Part shown: positions 7,948 to 16,297 of the stretch, piece after piece
Position numbering within the stretch: the first letter of the stretch is position 1
How the letters are laid out: each line of letters opens with the position of its first letter
Source: an uncultured Coprococcus sp.
Lineage (GTDB): Bacteria; Bacillota; Clostridia; Lachnospirales; Lachnospiraceae
Direction: 5' to 3'
Assembly: GCA_934277375.1 (NCBI GenBank)
Contig: CAKQTZ010000005.1
Coordinates: 1-64,000, forward strand
DNA length: 64,000 nt
Position numbers and translations under genes: made by a program
Notes under the pieces: model-generated
Seen by the model: only the letters and a program-made list of their open reading frames with translations
Database searches by the model: none
What the model was told of the DNA's origin: nothing

Positions 7948-9177
7948 ATGAAAAAGGTAAAATTATTGGCACTTATGTTAGCAGCATCTATTTCGCTGAC
8001 AGCATGTGGTACAGATGGGGGAACCGAGAAGGCAGGTGTGTTTGCCGGGGTAAAGACAGCAGACAGGATATCAACGAACAAATATTATACCACTGATAAG
8101 GTGCGTGTCAGGGAAATCGCAAATCTTGTAAATGAGATGGATTATGAGGAGATCGAAGGGGATATTCCAGACGTTTTTTCCGGAGATTCGAATGAGGAGA
8201 TTGAAGAAGATATTTCGTTTGATACTTTCGGACGTTCGTATGAGGTGTCATTGGGGTTCTCGACATCAGTCAAAGGTTACATGGGAGACAAGAGGTTGTG
8301 CTATGTAAATGGACAGTATTGTACGGATTGGACAAGGGGAAAATATTATAAAATTTCCAGTTCTGATGAAAATACATACGAGAAGCTGAAACAGATGTAT
8401 CTCAAACTTGAAGGAATAGGAATTTTAGACTATGAAAAAATGATAAAAGAAGGTGGCTCTTCAGATGCTGTTATGGCAGACAAAGTTCAGCTTGATACCG
8501 AAAATCCGAATTACGCTGAGTGGGCTAAGGGAATCTGCTGTGATATTGCCTCTGTACCTGATAGAGGTGAGGTCACTCTGTTTAATAATAATTATATGGA
8601 ATTTGAGTGTGCATACAAAATAGACAATGTGACAAAGGATGATTTTACATATTTGGTTGACAAATATAAAAAGGAAGGCTTTAACCAGGATGTGAGTGAG
8701 TACGATTGCGGTTTTATGGCATATTCAGATAAGGCAGCATTTGATTATATGGCTATAGATTATAGAGAAGACTGTATCGTACTGACTGTAGGTGGAGATA
8801 TAAACCGGGCAGGCTCAGTTACTGGAGGCTGGGAAGATGGAAAACTTGGCAAATATGCACCAAAGCCAGAAAATGGTGATTGTTATATAATGCGAGACAG
8901 AGCTGATTTTTATCCAGCGCCAGGTGAAAATGTTCATTCAGAGTATGTAGTTTATAATGTTGATGAAGAGCAGGTTGGAGAATATGTAGAGTTGTGCAAG
9001 AGCAATGGCTATACAGACGATGAGTACTACAACGATATTACAGACGATGATTATCAGGTGTACTGGGCAGGCGTTTCTGAGGATTGCAGAATATTTGTAG
9101 AACAGGGAAAAGATGACACATTCATGACAGTGACGCTTTACCTGCTGCAGAAGGATGACAGCGATGCCGTAAATTAA
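7948..9177 (+). CDS. Lipoprotein B, paralogue of the one at 4722
   Basis: 409 residues, ribosome site AGGGAGGAA. The signal peptide ends in LTAC with C20 as lipid anchor. Conserved with lipoprotein A throughout: the N-terminal MKK-KL-AL-LAAS--LTACG, the middle ICCDIASVPDRGEVTLFNN, and the AGSVT-GW segment before APKPE. The divergent parts are mainly residues about 45-120 and the C-terminal 90. The family is unrecognised. It starts 53 bases after the anti-sigma gene with no clear terminator between, so one operon is likely. Confidence 0.8.
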   Translation: MKKVKLLALMLAASISLTACGTDGGTEKAGVFAGVKTADRISTNKYYTTDKVRVREIANLVNEMDYEEIEGDIPDVFSGDSNEEIEEDISFDTFGRSYEVSLGFSTSVKGYMGDKRLCYVNGQYCTDWTRGKYYKISSSDENTYEKLKQMYLKLEGIGILDYEKMIKEGGSSDAVMADKVQLDTENPNYAEWAKGICCDIASVPDRGEVTLFNNNYMEFECAYKIDNVTKDDFTYLVDKYKKEGFNQDVSEYDCGFMAYSDKAAFDYMAIDYREDCIVLTVGGDINRAGSVTGGWEDGKLGKYAPKPENGDCYIMRDRADFYPAPGENVHSEYVVYNVDEEQVGEYVELCKSNGYTDDEYYNDITDDDYQVYWAGVSEDCRIFVEQGKDDTFMTVTLYLLQKDDSDAVN

Positions 9178-9249
9178 TTAGTTGTTGTGACAAATCTTTT
9201 AGATGAATTGATGAAATAAAGTTCGGAATATTGGGTGGAGGTACATAAT

Positions 9250-9726
9250 ATGGAGTCAAATGTAGGATATGGTATGAAATGGCACAGATTCTTTTGTATA
9301 GCGCTGTTTATAACAGCAGCAGCTTCTATTGCACATGGCGTGCTATATTTTATAGGAAAAGGAGAGTACCAGTGGCTATATGATCTTGGTATTGAGTCCG
9401 GCGTGTTTCCTGATGGTAAGATAGTAACTTATATTGTGGAAATTATTACTTTTATTTGTGCGCCGCTTGCCCTGATAGCAAGACACAAACTGGCAAAACG
9501 GCAGAAGAGAGGACCATTGGTTTTCAATATTTACCTGGCGGTTTTAGGCATAAGAAATATTGTGTATTCATGTATCGCTATAGTGATATTTAAGAAAATT
9601 GATCTGGATTTTGGTGGAAAGCTTTTTTCTGTGAAAGCAAATATTGCAGGGATGGTAGGGTTAGTTGTTATTTTCCTTATTTGTATGCGCTATTACCATA
9701 ACAGAAAAGAGTATTTTGTGAATTAG
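9250..9726 (+). CDS. Small multi-pass membrane protein B, paralogue of the one at 5955
   Basis: 158 residues from the ATG at 9250, where GGAGGT lies 7 bases upstream; a GTG at 9235 in the same frame is a weaker choice. About four hydrophobic segments, with the motifs listed for protein A (KWHRF, GKGEY, YYHNRKEYFVN at the extreme C-terminus). Ends the sigma/anti-sigma operon; a terminator follows. Function unknown. Confidence 0.75.
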   Translation: MESNVGYGMKWHRFFCIALFITAAASIAHGVLYFIGKGEYQWLYDLGIESGVFPDGKIVTYIVEIITFICAPLALIARHKLAKRQKRGPLVFNIYLAVLGIRNIVYSCIAIVIFKKIDLDFGGKLFSVKANIAGMVGLVVIFLICMRYYHNRKEYFVN

Positions 9727-9742
9727 GTTGTTATGTAGAACT

Positions 9743-9773
9743 GACCGGGCAGAGTGATCTGTCCGGTCTTTCT
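9743..9773 (+). terminator. Rho-independent terminator
   Basis: GACCGGGCAG, a 6-base loop, CTGTCCGGTC (one mismatch), then TTTCT. It closes the lipoprotein/sigma operon and lies between converging genes, so it may also serve the minus-strand CoA-transferase. Confidence 0.75.
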
Positions 9774-9799
9774 ATAAAAAAGCAGAATTTTATGATCTA

Positions 9800-11326
9800 T
9801 TATTTCAGCCTTTCGTCCACTTCAACTTTGAAAGGAAGCTTGCTTATAATGTCATGTTCAAGATCAATGCCAGGGTACACTTCAATGAGCTTAAGTCCCT
9901 TTTCAGTGAGTTCAAATACGCATCGTTCTGTGACGTATATAACCCTCTGTCCATTTGCCAGCGCACGTTTTCCTGAGAAACTGATGCTTCTGACATCGTT
10001 TACGAACTTTGGAATAGATCCCTCGTTCTTTATCGTCACAATGCCGTCATTGTCCTCCACGGCAAGTCCCTTCGTGTCAAATGTGAGACAGAATACAACG
10101 GTTGCTGTCTTGGCGGTGATATTTGCAAAACCGCCTACACCGGCAAATGCGCCAGAGCCCTTGTGGGCATTTACATTCCCGAACCTGTCAACCTCGATCC
10201 CGCCCATGAAACAGATATCAAGACCGCCGTTGTTGTAGAGGTCAAACTGGTTTGCCATGTCATATATGGAGTCGGCACCGATGACAGCGCCGAACACTTT
10301 GCCCGATGCAGGAAATCCGCCTACGCCTCCGGATTCTACGGTCAGGGTTATCTTGTCCAGAATACCGTTCTCTCTGGCGTACTTGGATACGGTCTCCGGG
10401 ATTCCAACACCTATGTTGACTATATCGTCAGGTTTTAATTCCAGAGCGGCCCTTCTTCCGATGATCTCTGCGCTTGTATTGACAATATTCTTTGTCTTGG
10501 TACGACCGGCAAGCATCTCAGCCCAGTCCTGCCACTGTGAATAGGGAATCTCAAAACTTCCTGTCAGGGATTCGTATGATGCATGTCTTGGCTCCGGCGG
10601 TATCTCAACGATAGCGTCAACCAGACATCCCGGAATGATGGTATTGTGCGGTCTGGAAGGTCTTGCCACAAGTCTGTCAACCTGCACGATGACCTTTCCG
10701 CCATTTGCCTTTACAGCCTGACAGATGGACAGCGCATCTCCTGCGGTAAACAGATCCTCAAATGAGATGTTGCCCTTGCGGTCGGCAGCAGTTCCCTTGA
10801 TGATAGCCACGTTGATAAGCGGCAGCTTGTAGTAGAGGAATTCCTCACCGTCCAGCTCAACGTATTTTACAAGTGAGTCGTCATTTGATATGTTGTTGAT
10901 TCCCGGCCCCTCAAGTCTCGGATCGACAAATATATCCAGCCCGACCTTGGAGAGTGCTCCCGGAAGTCCGCCTGCCTGCGCACGAATTGCGTGTGAGATA
11001 CAGCCGAGTGGGAGATTGTATGCCTCAAATCTGTCCTCAAGGACAAGCTTCTTGGTGCTGTACATGGCGCCGAAATGTCCGCAGATGATCTTGTCAACTG
11101 CGCCGTCTCTTATGTATCCCTCTGCCGCCTTGTTCTCATCCCACGCACCAAAGCCCGCGCTGGATATGGCAGTGAGGTGCTTCGGCGAGCCTGTCCTCTG
11201 GTATCTCTTATATAATGCCTCGTGAAGCTCGATTGGAGTATCTATGCCGAGAAATGAGTTGAGTGCGATCACATCTCCGTCATTTATAAGATCCATTGCC
11301 TCATCGGCTGTCATTATCTGGTACAT
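9800..11326 (-). CDS. Acyl-CoA:acetate CoA-transferase, Pct/YdiF type (family I)
   Basis: 508 residues, matching the fused alpha-beta subunits of propionate/acetoacetate CoA-transferases. The catalytic glutamate is E331 in TVESGGVGG, equivalent to the E333 region of E. coli YdiF. Other family blocks are present: NIGVGIPE near 304-311 and AAEGYIRDG near 68. It exchanges CoA among short-chain acyl-CoAs such as propionyl-, lactoyl- or acetyl-CoA. Ribosome site AAAGGATAG on the minus strand. This family is unrelated to the CoA-transferase at 2769, so the strain carries two routes for acyl-CoA exchange within 7 kb. Donor and acceptor specificity are not readable. Confidence 0.88.
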   Translation of the reverse strand: MYQIMTADEAMDLINDGDVIALNSFLGIDTPIELHEALYKRYQRTGSPKHLTAISSAGFGAWDENKAAEGYIRDGAVDKIICGHFGAMYSTKKLVLEDRFEAYNLPLGCISHAIRAQAGGLPGALSKVGLDIFVDPRLEGPGINNISNDDSLVKYVELDGEEFLYYKLPLINVAIIKGTAADRKGNISFEDLFTAGDALSICQAVKANGGKVIVQVDRLVARPSRPHNTIIPGCLVDAIVEIPPEPRHASYESLTGSFEIPYSQWQDWAEMLAGRTKTKNIVNTSAEIIGRRAALELKPDDIVNIGVGIPETVSKYARENGILDKITLTVESGGVGGFPASGKVFGAVIGADSIYDMANQFDLYNNGGLDICFMGGIEVDRFGNVNAHKGSGAFAGVGGFANITAKTATVVFCLTFDTKGLAVEDNDGIVTIKNEGSIPKFVNDVRSISFSGKRALANGQRVIYVTERCVFELTEKGLKLIEVYPGIDLEHDIISKLPFKVEVDERLK

Positions 11327-11382
11327 TTGTTCTATCCTTTCGTATATATCTAGGTGGAGTAAGAGACCAAGGCTTCCCCAAA

Positions 11383-11549
11383 GGGGTCAGGCCCCTCCGT
11401 CCCCATGTTTAAATCTTTTTAGTAGGCTATACTATTTTTACAGGATTTAAGCCAATTAGTCAATATCATGGTTTTGTATTGGGGACGGAGCACTCCGAGG
11501 GGCAATAAAGGTGACGGAGGGACCCGGGAGGTGCCTGACCCCTCCGTCA
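11383..11549. repeat. GGGGTCAGGCCCC palindromic repeats (family B), inverted pair
   Basis: GGGGTCAGGCCCCTCCGTC at 11383-11401 faces an inverted copy GCCTGACCCCTCCGTC near 11533-11548, with related GGGGACGGAG blocks between (about 11481). The spacer holds AT-rich DNA without a gene. The same 13-bp palindrome recurs at 26180-26326, 36213-36317 and 56543-56673, always in intergenic DNA. Confidence 0.7.
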
Positions 11550-11587
11550 TCATGAGCAACGAGCCAAAGTGTATTGTTCTCTGTTTA

Positions 11588-12184
11588 TTAATCAGGATAT
11601 TTGATCAGATCGTACATCTTGCCATAAGCACCCATATCGCGCACACCCTCAAGCTCCATGCCGAGATGCATGTATTTGTCGCATTTTGACTTGGCATCCG
11701 TCTCAAGGATGACTGGAACGCGTAATCTGTTTCCTTCAGAGAAAGCCATGTCCAGAACTTTCCTCATGTATCCCTGTCCCTGGTATTGTTCGCGGACGCA
11801 GACCATGCCGACGAATATAAAATCTTTTTTTCCTTTCTTCATTCGATCCTGAAGAGATCTGCCTCCCTTGGACAGAGCTTTTCCCATGCGGATCATTTCT
11901 TTAAGGCTCATATTGCAAAAAAGAGCTTTGAGGATAGCCATGCCCGCTTTGAGATTCATTTTCTGTCCCGGCAGGGTGTAGGCGATATACCCCTCGCCGC
12001 GTTCGCTGGTTGCATAGAGCATTTGTCCTTCAAATGCCATACGGACGTAGCCGGCTATGTAATTTGCCACGGCCTCTTTGCTGCTGTAGAACACTCCCAT
12101 ACCTGTTTCCTGCCCGTAGTCGTAATATCCAAACGCATGGCCGATATCCTCGGCTGCCTGCGCATCCCATTTTGTTATCTTCAT
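11588..12184 (-). CDS. GNAT-family N-acetyltransferase
   Basis: 198 residues. The acetyl-CoA-binding motif A is visible as FVGMVCVREQYQGQGYMRK near 123-141 (Q-x-x-G-x-G type). The C-terminal part (ILETDAKSKCDKYMHLGMEL) follows the usual beta-strand and helix of GNAT enzymes. It transfers an acetyl group from acetyl-CoA to an unknown amine. Monocistronic on the minus strand. The 308-bp gap upstream (12185-12492) holds only the dinJ promoter and AT-rich DNA with CATATG repeats. Confidence 0.85.
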   Translation of the reverse strand: MKITKWDAQAAEDIGHAFGYYDYGQETGMGVFYSSKEAVANYIAGYVRMAFEGQMLYATSERGEGYIAYTLPGQKMNLKAGMAILKALFCNMSLKEMIRMGKALSKGGRSLQDRMKKGKKDFIFVGMVCVREQYQGQGYMRKVLDMAFSEGNRLRVPVILETDAKSKCDKYMHLGMELEGVRDMGAYGKMYDLIKYPD

Positions 12185-12411
12185 TGTATTTTCTCCGTTC
12201 GATAATTATATTGTCGTTTCTAATTTGATTTATATGGTTAGATACATCTAACTACAATCATATTATCATATATAGAGTGAAAATGAAACTATGATCTCAT
12301 TCAGGATGACATGATAGAAATATATGAGGATTATGAAGGATGCCGATGTCATAGTGTTTGCATATGTAACCTTTGCATATGGAACGCTATTACTGAAACA
12401 ATACATTTGTA

Positions 12412-12440
12412 TTGAATTAGCATAAATTAAGTATTATAAT
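12412..12440 (+). promoter_or_regulatory. Sigma-A promoter for the DinJ-like gene
   Basis: TTGAAT (12412-12417), a 17-bp spacer and a perfect TATAAT (12435-12440). The start point would be near 12447, about 45 bases before the ATG. Confidence 0.75.
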
Positions 12441-12492
12441 TTATAAAGAAGCGATGAAGTTGCATATTATTAATACTAGGAGGCGCATGAGA

Positions 12493-12786
12493 ATGGCGAG
12501 CACAATACAGGTAAGGGTAGAAAAGGATCTTAAGTCAAAAGCAGATAAATTATTTCATGATCTTGGAACAGATACTACGACAGCTATAAGAATTTTTCTT
12601 ACCCAGGCAGTTGCAAATAATGGATTTCCATTTGAGATAAAAAGGGTTGTTACAGATCCATATGTGGCAATGACAGAGGAACAGATGATAGACAAACTGG
12701 CGAAGTCAAGACAACATGCTGAAAAAGGTGAATGTCGTGATGCTGATGTTGTGATAGATGATATGAGGAAGAAGTATGACTTATAG
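12493..12786 (+). CDS. DinJ/RelB-family antitoxin without an adjacent toxin
   Basis: 97 residues from the ATG at 12493 (AGGAGG nine bases upstream); an earlier in-frame ATG at 12454 lacks a ribosome site. The N-terminus ASTIQVRVEKDLKSKADKL is the ribbon-helix-helix DNA-binding domain of DinJ antitoxins, with TTAIRIFLTQAV as the second helix pair. The C-terminus (DVVIDDMRKKYDL) is the part that normally wraps a YafQ/RelE toxin. The next 120 bases hold no toxin gene; a DUF234-type ATPase follows from its own promoter. A 39-bp piece of this gene recurs after that ATPase (14311-14349), which suggests rearrangement that removed the toxin. Confidence 0.85.
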   Translation: MASTIQVRVEKDLKSKADKLFHDLGTDTTTAIRIFLTQAVANNGFPFEIKRVVTDPYVAMTEEQMIDKLAKSRQHAEKGECRDADVVIDDMRKKYDL

Positions 12787-12855
12787 GGTGGTTTTACTTC
12801 TACAGTAAGCTGCTTAAATCACAATATTGATAAAGTATAGATTAGTAAAGTATAT

Positions 12856-12884
12856 TTGACTAAAATACAAATGAGTATTACAAT
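12856..12884 (+). promoter_or_regulatory. Sigma-A promoter for the DUF234-type ATPase gene
   Basis: TTGACT (12856-12861), 17-bp spacer, TACAAT (12879-12884). The transcript would start near 12891, giving a leader of about 17 bases that includes the GGAGGTG ribosome site. Confidence 0.7.
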
Positions 12885-12907
12885 AAGATTGTAGAAATGG
12901 AGGTGTA

Positions 12908-14302
12908 ATGATGTTTATTGGAAGAGATAAAGAGCTAAAGGGGTTAGACCAATTATACAAATCGGACAAGTTTGAATTTGCTGTGATATACGGACGGCGT
13001 CGGGTGGGAAAGACTGCGCTGATCAATCATTTTATTAATGAAAAAAAGGCAATCTATTTTATGGGCGTAGAAAGTAATGAGAAACAGAATCTGGAGAATT
13101 TCAGTAAAAGCATAATAGAATTCAGCAGCGGAATCCAGACAGAGACAACATTTGCATCTTATCAGGCAGCACTGGAGTATATTTTTAAGCTGGCAGAGAA
13201 AGAGCGGATTATTCTTGCTATAGACGAATATCCTTATGTGGCAAGAACGTCCAGGAGTCTTGCGTCTACATTACAGATGTTGATTGACAAATATAAGGAT
13301 AACTCAAAATTGATGATTATCTTGTGTGGCTCGTCCATGTCATATATGGAGGATCAGGTTCTTTCATACAAATCGCCTCTGTATGGTAGAAGAACAGCCC
13401 AGATGAAGATAGAACCATTTGATTTTGATGAGTGTTGTAAGTATTTAAAGGGGCTGACTGACGAAGACAAAGCATATGTCTATGGGATTGTTGGAGGAAC
13501 ACCGCAGTATCTCATTCAGATCAACGATAAATTAAGCGTTGAAGATAATATAAAAAACATATATTTAAATCCAATGTCTTTTTTGTATGAGGAGCCGTTG
13601 AATCTCTTAAAACAGGAAGTAAGAGAACCTGCAATTTATAATGCTATTATCACTGCTGTTGCAACAGGTCACTCCAGAATGTCAGAGATATCCACAAAGG
13701 TTGGAGAGAGCACAACTGTGTGTTCCGGATATCTCAAAAACCTGATCAGCCTTGGGATTATCAAGAAAGAAACACCGTATGGGGAGAAAGATTCAAAGAG
13801 ATCTATTTATTCCATAGAAGACAATATGTTTTATTTCTGGTATCGGTTTGTACTGGACAATACATCAGTTATAGCAAGAGGAGCGGTGGATCTTGTATAC
13901 AAGAGGATAGAAGCACAGCTTAATGATTATATGGGCAGAGTGTTTGAGGATATTTGCAGACAGTATTTGTGGAAACTGCTTCTTAAAGGAGAAATGCCGA
14001 TAGAATTTGTATCGCTTGGCCGATGGTGGGGTAATGATGCAAGAAAGAAAACTCAAACAGAAATTGATATTATGGGAGAGCAGGACAGCAGTTCGGCCTT
14101 TTTTGCTGAATGCAAATGGCGAAATGAGAAGGTGGATCTGGATGTTCTGAATACATTAGTTGACCGTAGTGGATTATTTCATTACACAAATGTATATTAC
14201 TTCCTGTTTTCGAAAACTGGTTTTACGAAGGGCTGTATGGAAAAAGCAGAGACGATGGGGAATGTTACGCTTGTAACATATAAAGACATTGTGGATTTGT
14301 AA
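12908..14302 (+). CDS. AAA+ ATPase with C-terminal nuclease-like domain (DUF234 type)
   Basis: 464 residues. Walker A GRRRVGKT at 29-36 and Walker B IILAIDEYPYV at about 101-111 mark a STAND/archaeal-type ATPase. A winged-helix region follows (about 240-300, GESTTVCSGYLKNLISLGII). The C-terminus carries E-x-D...E-C-K (TEIDIMG, FFAECKW), the PD-(D/E)xK nuclease-fold signature of DUF234. The cellular role of this family is undetermined; defence or mobile-element functions have been suggested. It has its own promoter and terminator and sits between dinJ and a dinJ scar. A second ATPase with the same architecture lies at 16978. Confidence 0.85.
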   Translation: MMFIGRDKELKGLDQLYKSDKFEFAVIYGRRRVGKTALINHFINEKKAIYFMGVESNEKQNLENFSKSIIEFSSGIQTETTFASYQAALEYIFKLAEKERIILAIDEYPYVARTSRSLASTLQMLIDKYKDNSKLMIILCGSSMSYMEDQVLSYKSPLYGRRTAQMKIEPFDFDECCKYLKGLTDEDKAYVYGIVGGTPQYLIQINDKLSVEDNIKNIYLNPMSFLYEEPLNLLKQEVREPAIYNAIITAVATGHSRMSEISTKVGESTTVCSGYLKNLISLGIIKKETPYGEKDSKRSIYSIEDNMFYFWYRFVLDNTSVIARGAVDLVYKRIEAQLNDYMGRVFEDICRQYLWKLLLKGEMPIEFVSLGRWWGNDARKKTQTEIDIMGEQDSSSAFFAECKWRNEKVDLDVLNTLVDRSGLFHYTNVYYFLFSKTGFTKGCMEKAETMGNVTLVTYKDIVDL

Positions 14303-14310
14303 GAATAGAT

Positions 14311-14352
14311 GGTTGTTATAGATCCATATGTGACAATGACAGAGGAACAATA
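14311..14352 (+). pseudogene. dinJ fragment (scar) downstream of the ATPase gene
   Basis: Bases 14311-14349 match 12645-12683 inside the DinJ-like gene at 37 of 39 positions. The fragment is open in the antitoxin frame (VVIDPYVTMTEEQ) and then meets TAA at 14350-14352. The ATPase gene is thus bordered by direct repeats of dinJ sequence, as if inserted by, or left after, recombination between dinJ copies. Confidence 0.8.
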
Positions 14353-14356
14353 AAGA

Positions 14357-14386
14357 GTGGGAAGCGATACGCTTCCCACCTTTTTT
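14357..14386 (+). terminator. Rho-independent terminator
   Basis: GTGGGAAGCG, loop ATA, CGCTTCCCAC, then C and TTTTTT. A perfect 10-bp stem closes the ATPase transcript; it lies between converging genes. Confidence 0.9.
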
Positions 14387-14407
14387 GTGTATTTAAAACT
14401 TTGTAAG

Positions 14408-15607
14408 CTAACTCAAAAGCGTTATATAAATTCCCGTAAGTATCGCAGTCGTTATAACTCCGCAGATATTTGCACCCAGGGCGTAGTCGAGAATAAATGC
14501 TGAAGGATCAGCCTTTGACGCCGCTTTCTGGGCAACCTTGGCGGTTGAAGGTACGCAAGACACTCCGGCAATACCGACAGTAGGGTTGAAGTTTCCACGT
14601 TTGAAGAGGTATACGATATAGCCTCCTACTATTCCGCCGATACCGGAGAGGAGCAGAGCAAGCATTCCAAGGATCAGGAGCTTGAGCACCTGTTCATTCA
14701 GAAGTGTGCTGGCATCGCAGAGAACTCCAAGCATCAGACCGAGGAAGAATGTCGCAAAGTACAGGAACTCTTCTCCGACCAGTTTGACATATACAGCTAT
14801 GCCGGTCTCCCTGATGACGATACCGATGAAGAAACTCAGGAAAAGTGGTGCTGCAACAGGGAAGAGCAGACACAGGATGGCATTTGTGATGATTGCAAAT
14901 ACGAGCTTCTGTTTGGATGTGATCTTGCTTTTTCTCTGTTCCCTGACGATGGCTTTTCCCCTCATGCTCTTTGGTATGAGCAGTTTGATGAGGTATGGGT
15001 AGCCGCCGTAAGTAAGGCTGAGGTAGAGATAAGCCACTATAGATATAGGGACAAATAGCTCCGGTGCCAATTTGAGTGATGCAAATAAAACCATAGGTCC
15101 GTCTGCGCCGCCGATGATGGAGACTGCGGCTGAAGAACCGGCATCGAGTCCCATTGCCCTGGCGATAGGGTATGTAAGTATGGTGCCCGCTTCGGCAAAG
15201 AGGGCGATGGTCATGCTGATAAATGGTCTTTCAAGCACATAGCCGATATCACACATCGTTCCGATACCCATGAACACAAGACAGGCTATAAGTCCGTTGC
15301 TGAAGGTGAGGGTGTATACCGGCTGCAGAAAGTCAATCTGCATATATTTCATCAGGTCATCGGTGGATGAAAGCAGGGGATTGATGATCAGATTTCCTGT
15401 CTGGTTATTTTCAAGGAACAGGACACCGGCATTTACCGCCGACATTCCAAGTCCCATCGGGACCATGATAAGCGGCTCCAGTGTTCCCTTTATTCCCAGA
15501 TACACAAGTAAAAATCCAAGTAAAATGAGCGCGATACGGGCGATGACTATCTGAGGCGACTGCTCGAACATAGTCGCAATACCCTGAAAGAGGTCAAGAA
15601 TATTCAT
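14408..15607 (-). CDS. Sodium-pump decarboxylase beta subunit (OadB/MmdB/GcdB family)
   Basis: 399 residues from the ATG at 15607 (GGAGGTG upstream on the minus strand). A very hydrophobic protein with about ten membrane segments. Family blocks are visible: GMSAVNAGVLF, DAGSSAAVSIIGGADGPM (the Na+/carboxybiotin site region) and GIAGVSCVPSTAKVAQ. In the family this subunit decarboxylates carboxybiotin and exports Na+. The gene overlaps a 40-residue membrane partner but no alpha (carboxyltransferase) subunit lies nearby, so it must be encoded elsewhere. The substrate class (oxaloacetate, methylmalonyl-CoA or glutaconyl-CoA) is undecided. Confidence 0.88.
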   Translation of the reverse strand: MNILDLFQGIATMFEQSPQIVIARIALILLGFLLVYLGIKGTLEPLIMVPMGLGMSAVNAGVLFLENNQTGNLIINPLLSSTDDLMKYMQIDFLQPVYTLTFSNGLIACLVFMGIGTMCDIGYVLERPFISMTIALFAEAGTILTYPIARAMGLDAGSSAAVSIIGGADGPMVLFASLKLAPELFVPISIVAYLYLSLTYGGYPYLIKLLIPKSMRGKAIVREQRKSKITSKQKLVFAIITNAILCLLFPVAAPLFLSFFIGIVIRETGIAVYVKLVGEEFLYFATFFLGLMLGVLCDASTLLNEQVLKLLILGMLALLLSGIGGIVGGYIVYLFKRGNFNPTVGIAGVSCVPSTAKVAQKAASKADPSAFILDYALGANICGVITTAILTGIYITLLS

Positions 15608-15729
15608 TATTTCTGCACCTCCTTCTCTTTTGTCATGGCACTTATGCATGCCATCGTAACCTTCATGAGCACAGCGATACCATATGATATCACAGCTCCG
15701 ATACCAAATACTTTTAATGCTAATAACAT
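15607..15729 (-). CDS. Tiny membrane subunit of the sodium-pump decarboxylase (gamma/OadG-like)
   Basis: 40 residues: MLLALKVFGIGAVISYG, one hydrophobic helix, then KVTMACISAMTKEKEVQK. Its stop overlaps the beta-subunit start (TAATG), and AAGGAAG precedes the ATG. Gamma subunits of these pumps are small one-helix proteins that anchor the complex; this is about half the usual length and lacks the His-rich tail. The assignment rests on size, topology and coupling. Confidence 0.65.
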   Translation of the reverse strand: MLLALKVFGIGAVISYGIAVLMKVTMACISAMTKEKEVQK

Positions 15730-15744
15730 AATAATCTTCCTTTC

Positions 15745-15796
15745 TATCTCAAACTGATCTCAAACTAATCTAGAACTAATCTCAATTTGATTTCAA
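15745..15796. repeat. Short tandem repeats in the leader of the decarboxylase operon
   Basis: Four imperfect 11-bp units of the type ATCTCAAACTA lie just upstream (minus-strand sense) of the tiny membrane subunit. They may be slippage products or a leader structure; no clear function is visible. Confidence 0.5.
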
Positions 15797-15844
15797 TATT
15801 CAGGCATATGCTGCAAATGCCTGTGGTATGTTTGTCAGACAAAT

Positions 15845-16297
15845 TTATACATAAGATAAAAGGACAGACTTCTTCCCGTCACATAGGTGAAGATACACAA
15901 CTATCATATATCTGGGGGTCAGTTCCCCTCTGGTAATTAAAATTGGGATATAAGCAGACATGAATGCTGTCTGCATGAGAGAATATAGACTGGCACAGTC
16001 AAGAAGCTCTTCAAAGCCTTTGACATTTTGTCTGCTTCTGGTAAGCTGTTCGCCGGTTCTTACATTGTAGACTATGTTTGCCTCTATAATCCGATTTGCA
16101 TCGGGGGTTTTTATGTCCCCGCTTTCAAGGGATGACTCGGCATGGTTTTCTGAAAGCTGAGTGCCCTCAGCATTTGCAGTATGACCGGTATGGACACTGC
16201 AAGAATGGTCAGAATGTGAGCATACGCACAAAAAGGAGAGAGTGATTATCAGGATAAAAGCTATAAATTTTTTTCTTCCTTCGTTTATCCTCGGCAT
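15845..16297 (-). CDS. Small secreted or membrane-anchored protein, unknown family
   Basis: 150 residues from the ATG at 16297 (AAGGAGC upstream); the frame is open to 16474 but that part overlaps the divergent CIRCE-like promoter. An N-terminal hydrophobic segment (KKFIAFILIITLSFLCVCS) follows basic residues and could be a signal or lipoprotein signal. The mature part has a His/Ser-rich stretch (HSDHSCSVHTGHT) and a C-terminal domain with VYNVRTGEQLTRSR and MIVVYLHLC. No recognised domain. Transcribed divergently from the small lysine-rich gene. Confidence 0.6.
   Translation of the reverse strand: MPRINEGRKKFIAFILIITLSFLCVCSHSDHSCSVHTGHTANAEGTQLSENHAESSLESGDIKTPDANRIIEANIVYNVRTGEQLTRSRQNVKGFEELLDCASLYSLMQTAFMSAYIPILITRGELTPRYMIVVYLHLCDGKKSVLLSYV

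Noticed and set aside
12787..12907. YafQ/RelE toxin gene after dinJ
   Set aside because: The 121-base gap is too short and holds only the promoter of the next gene.
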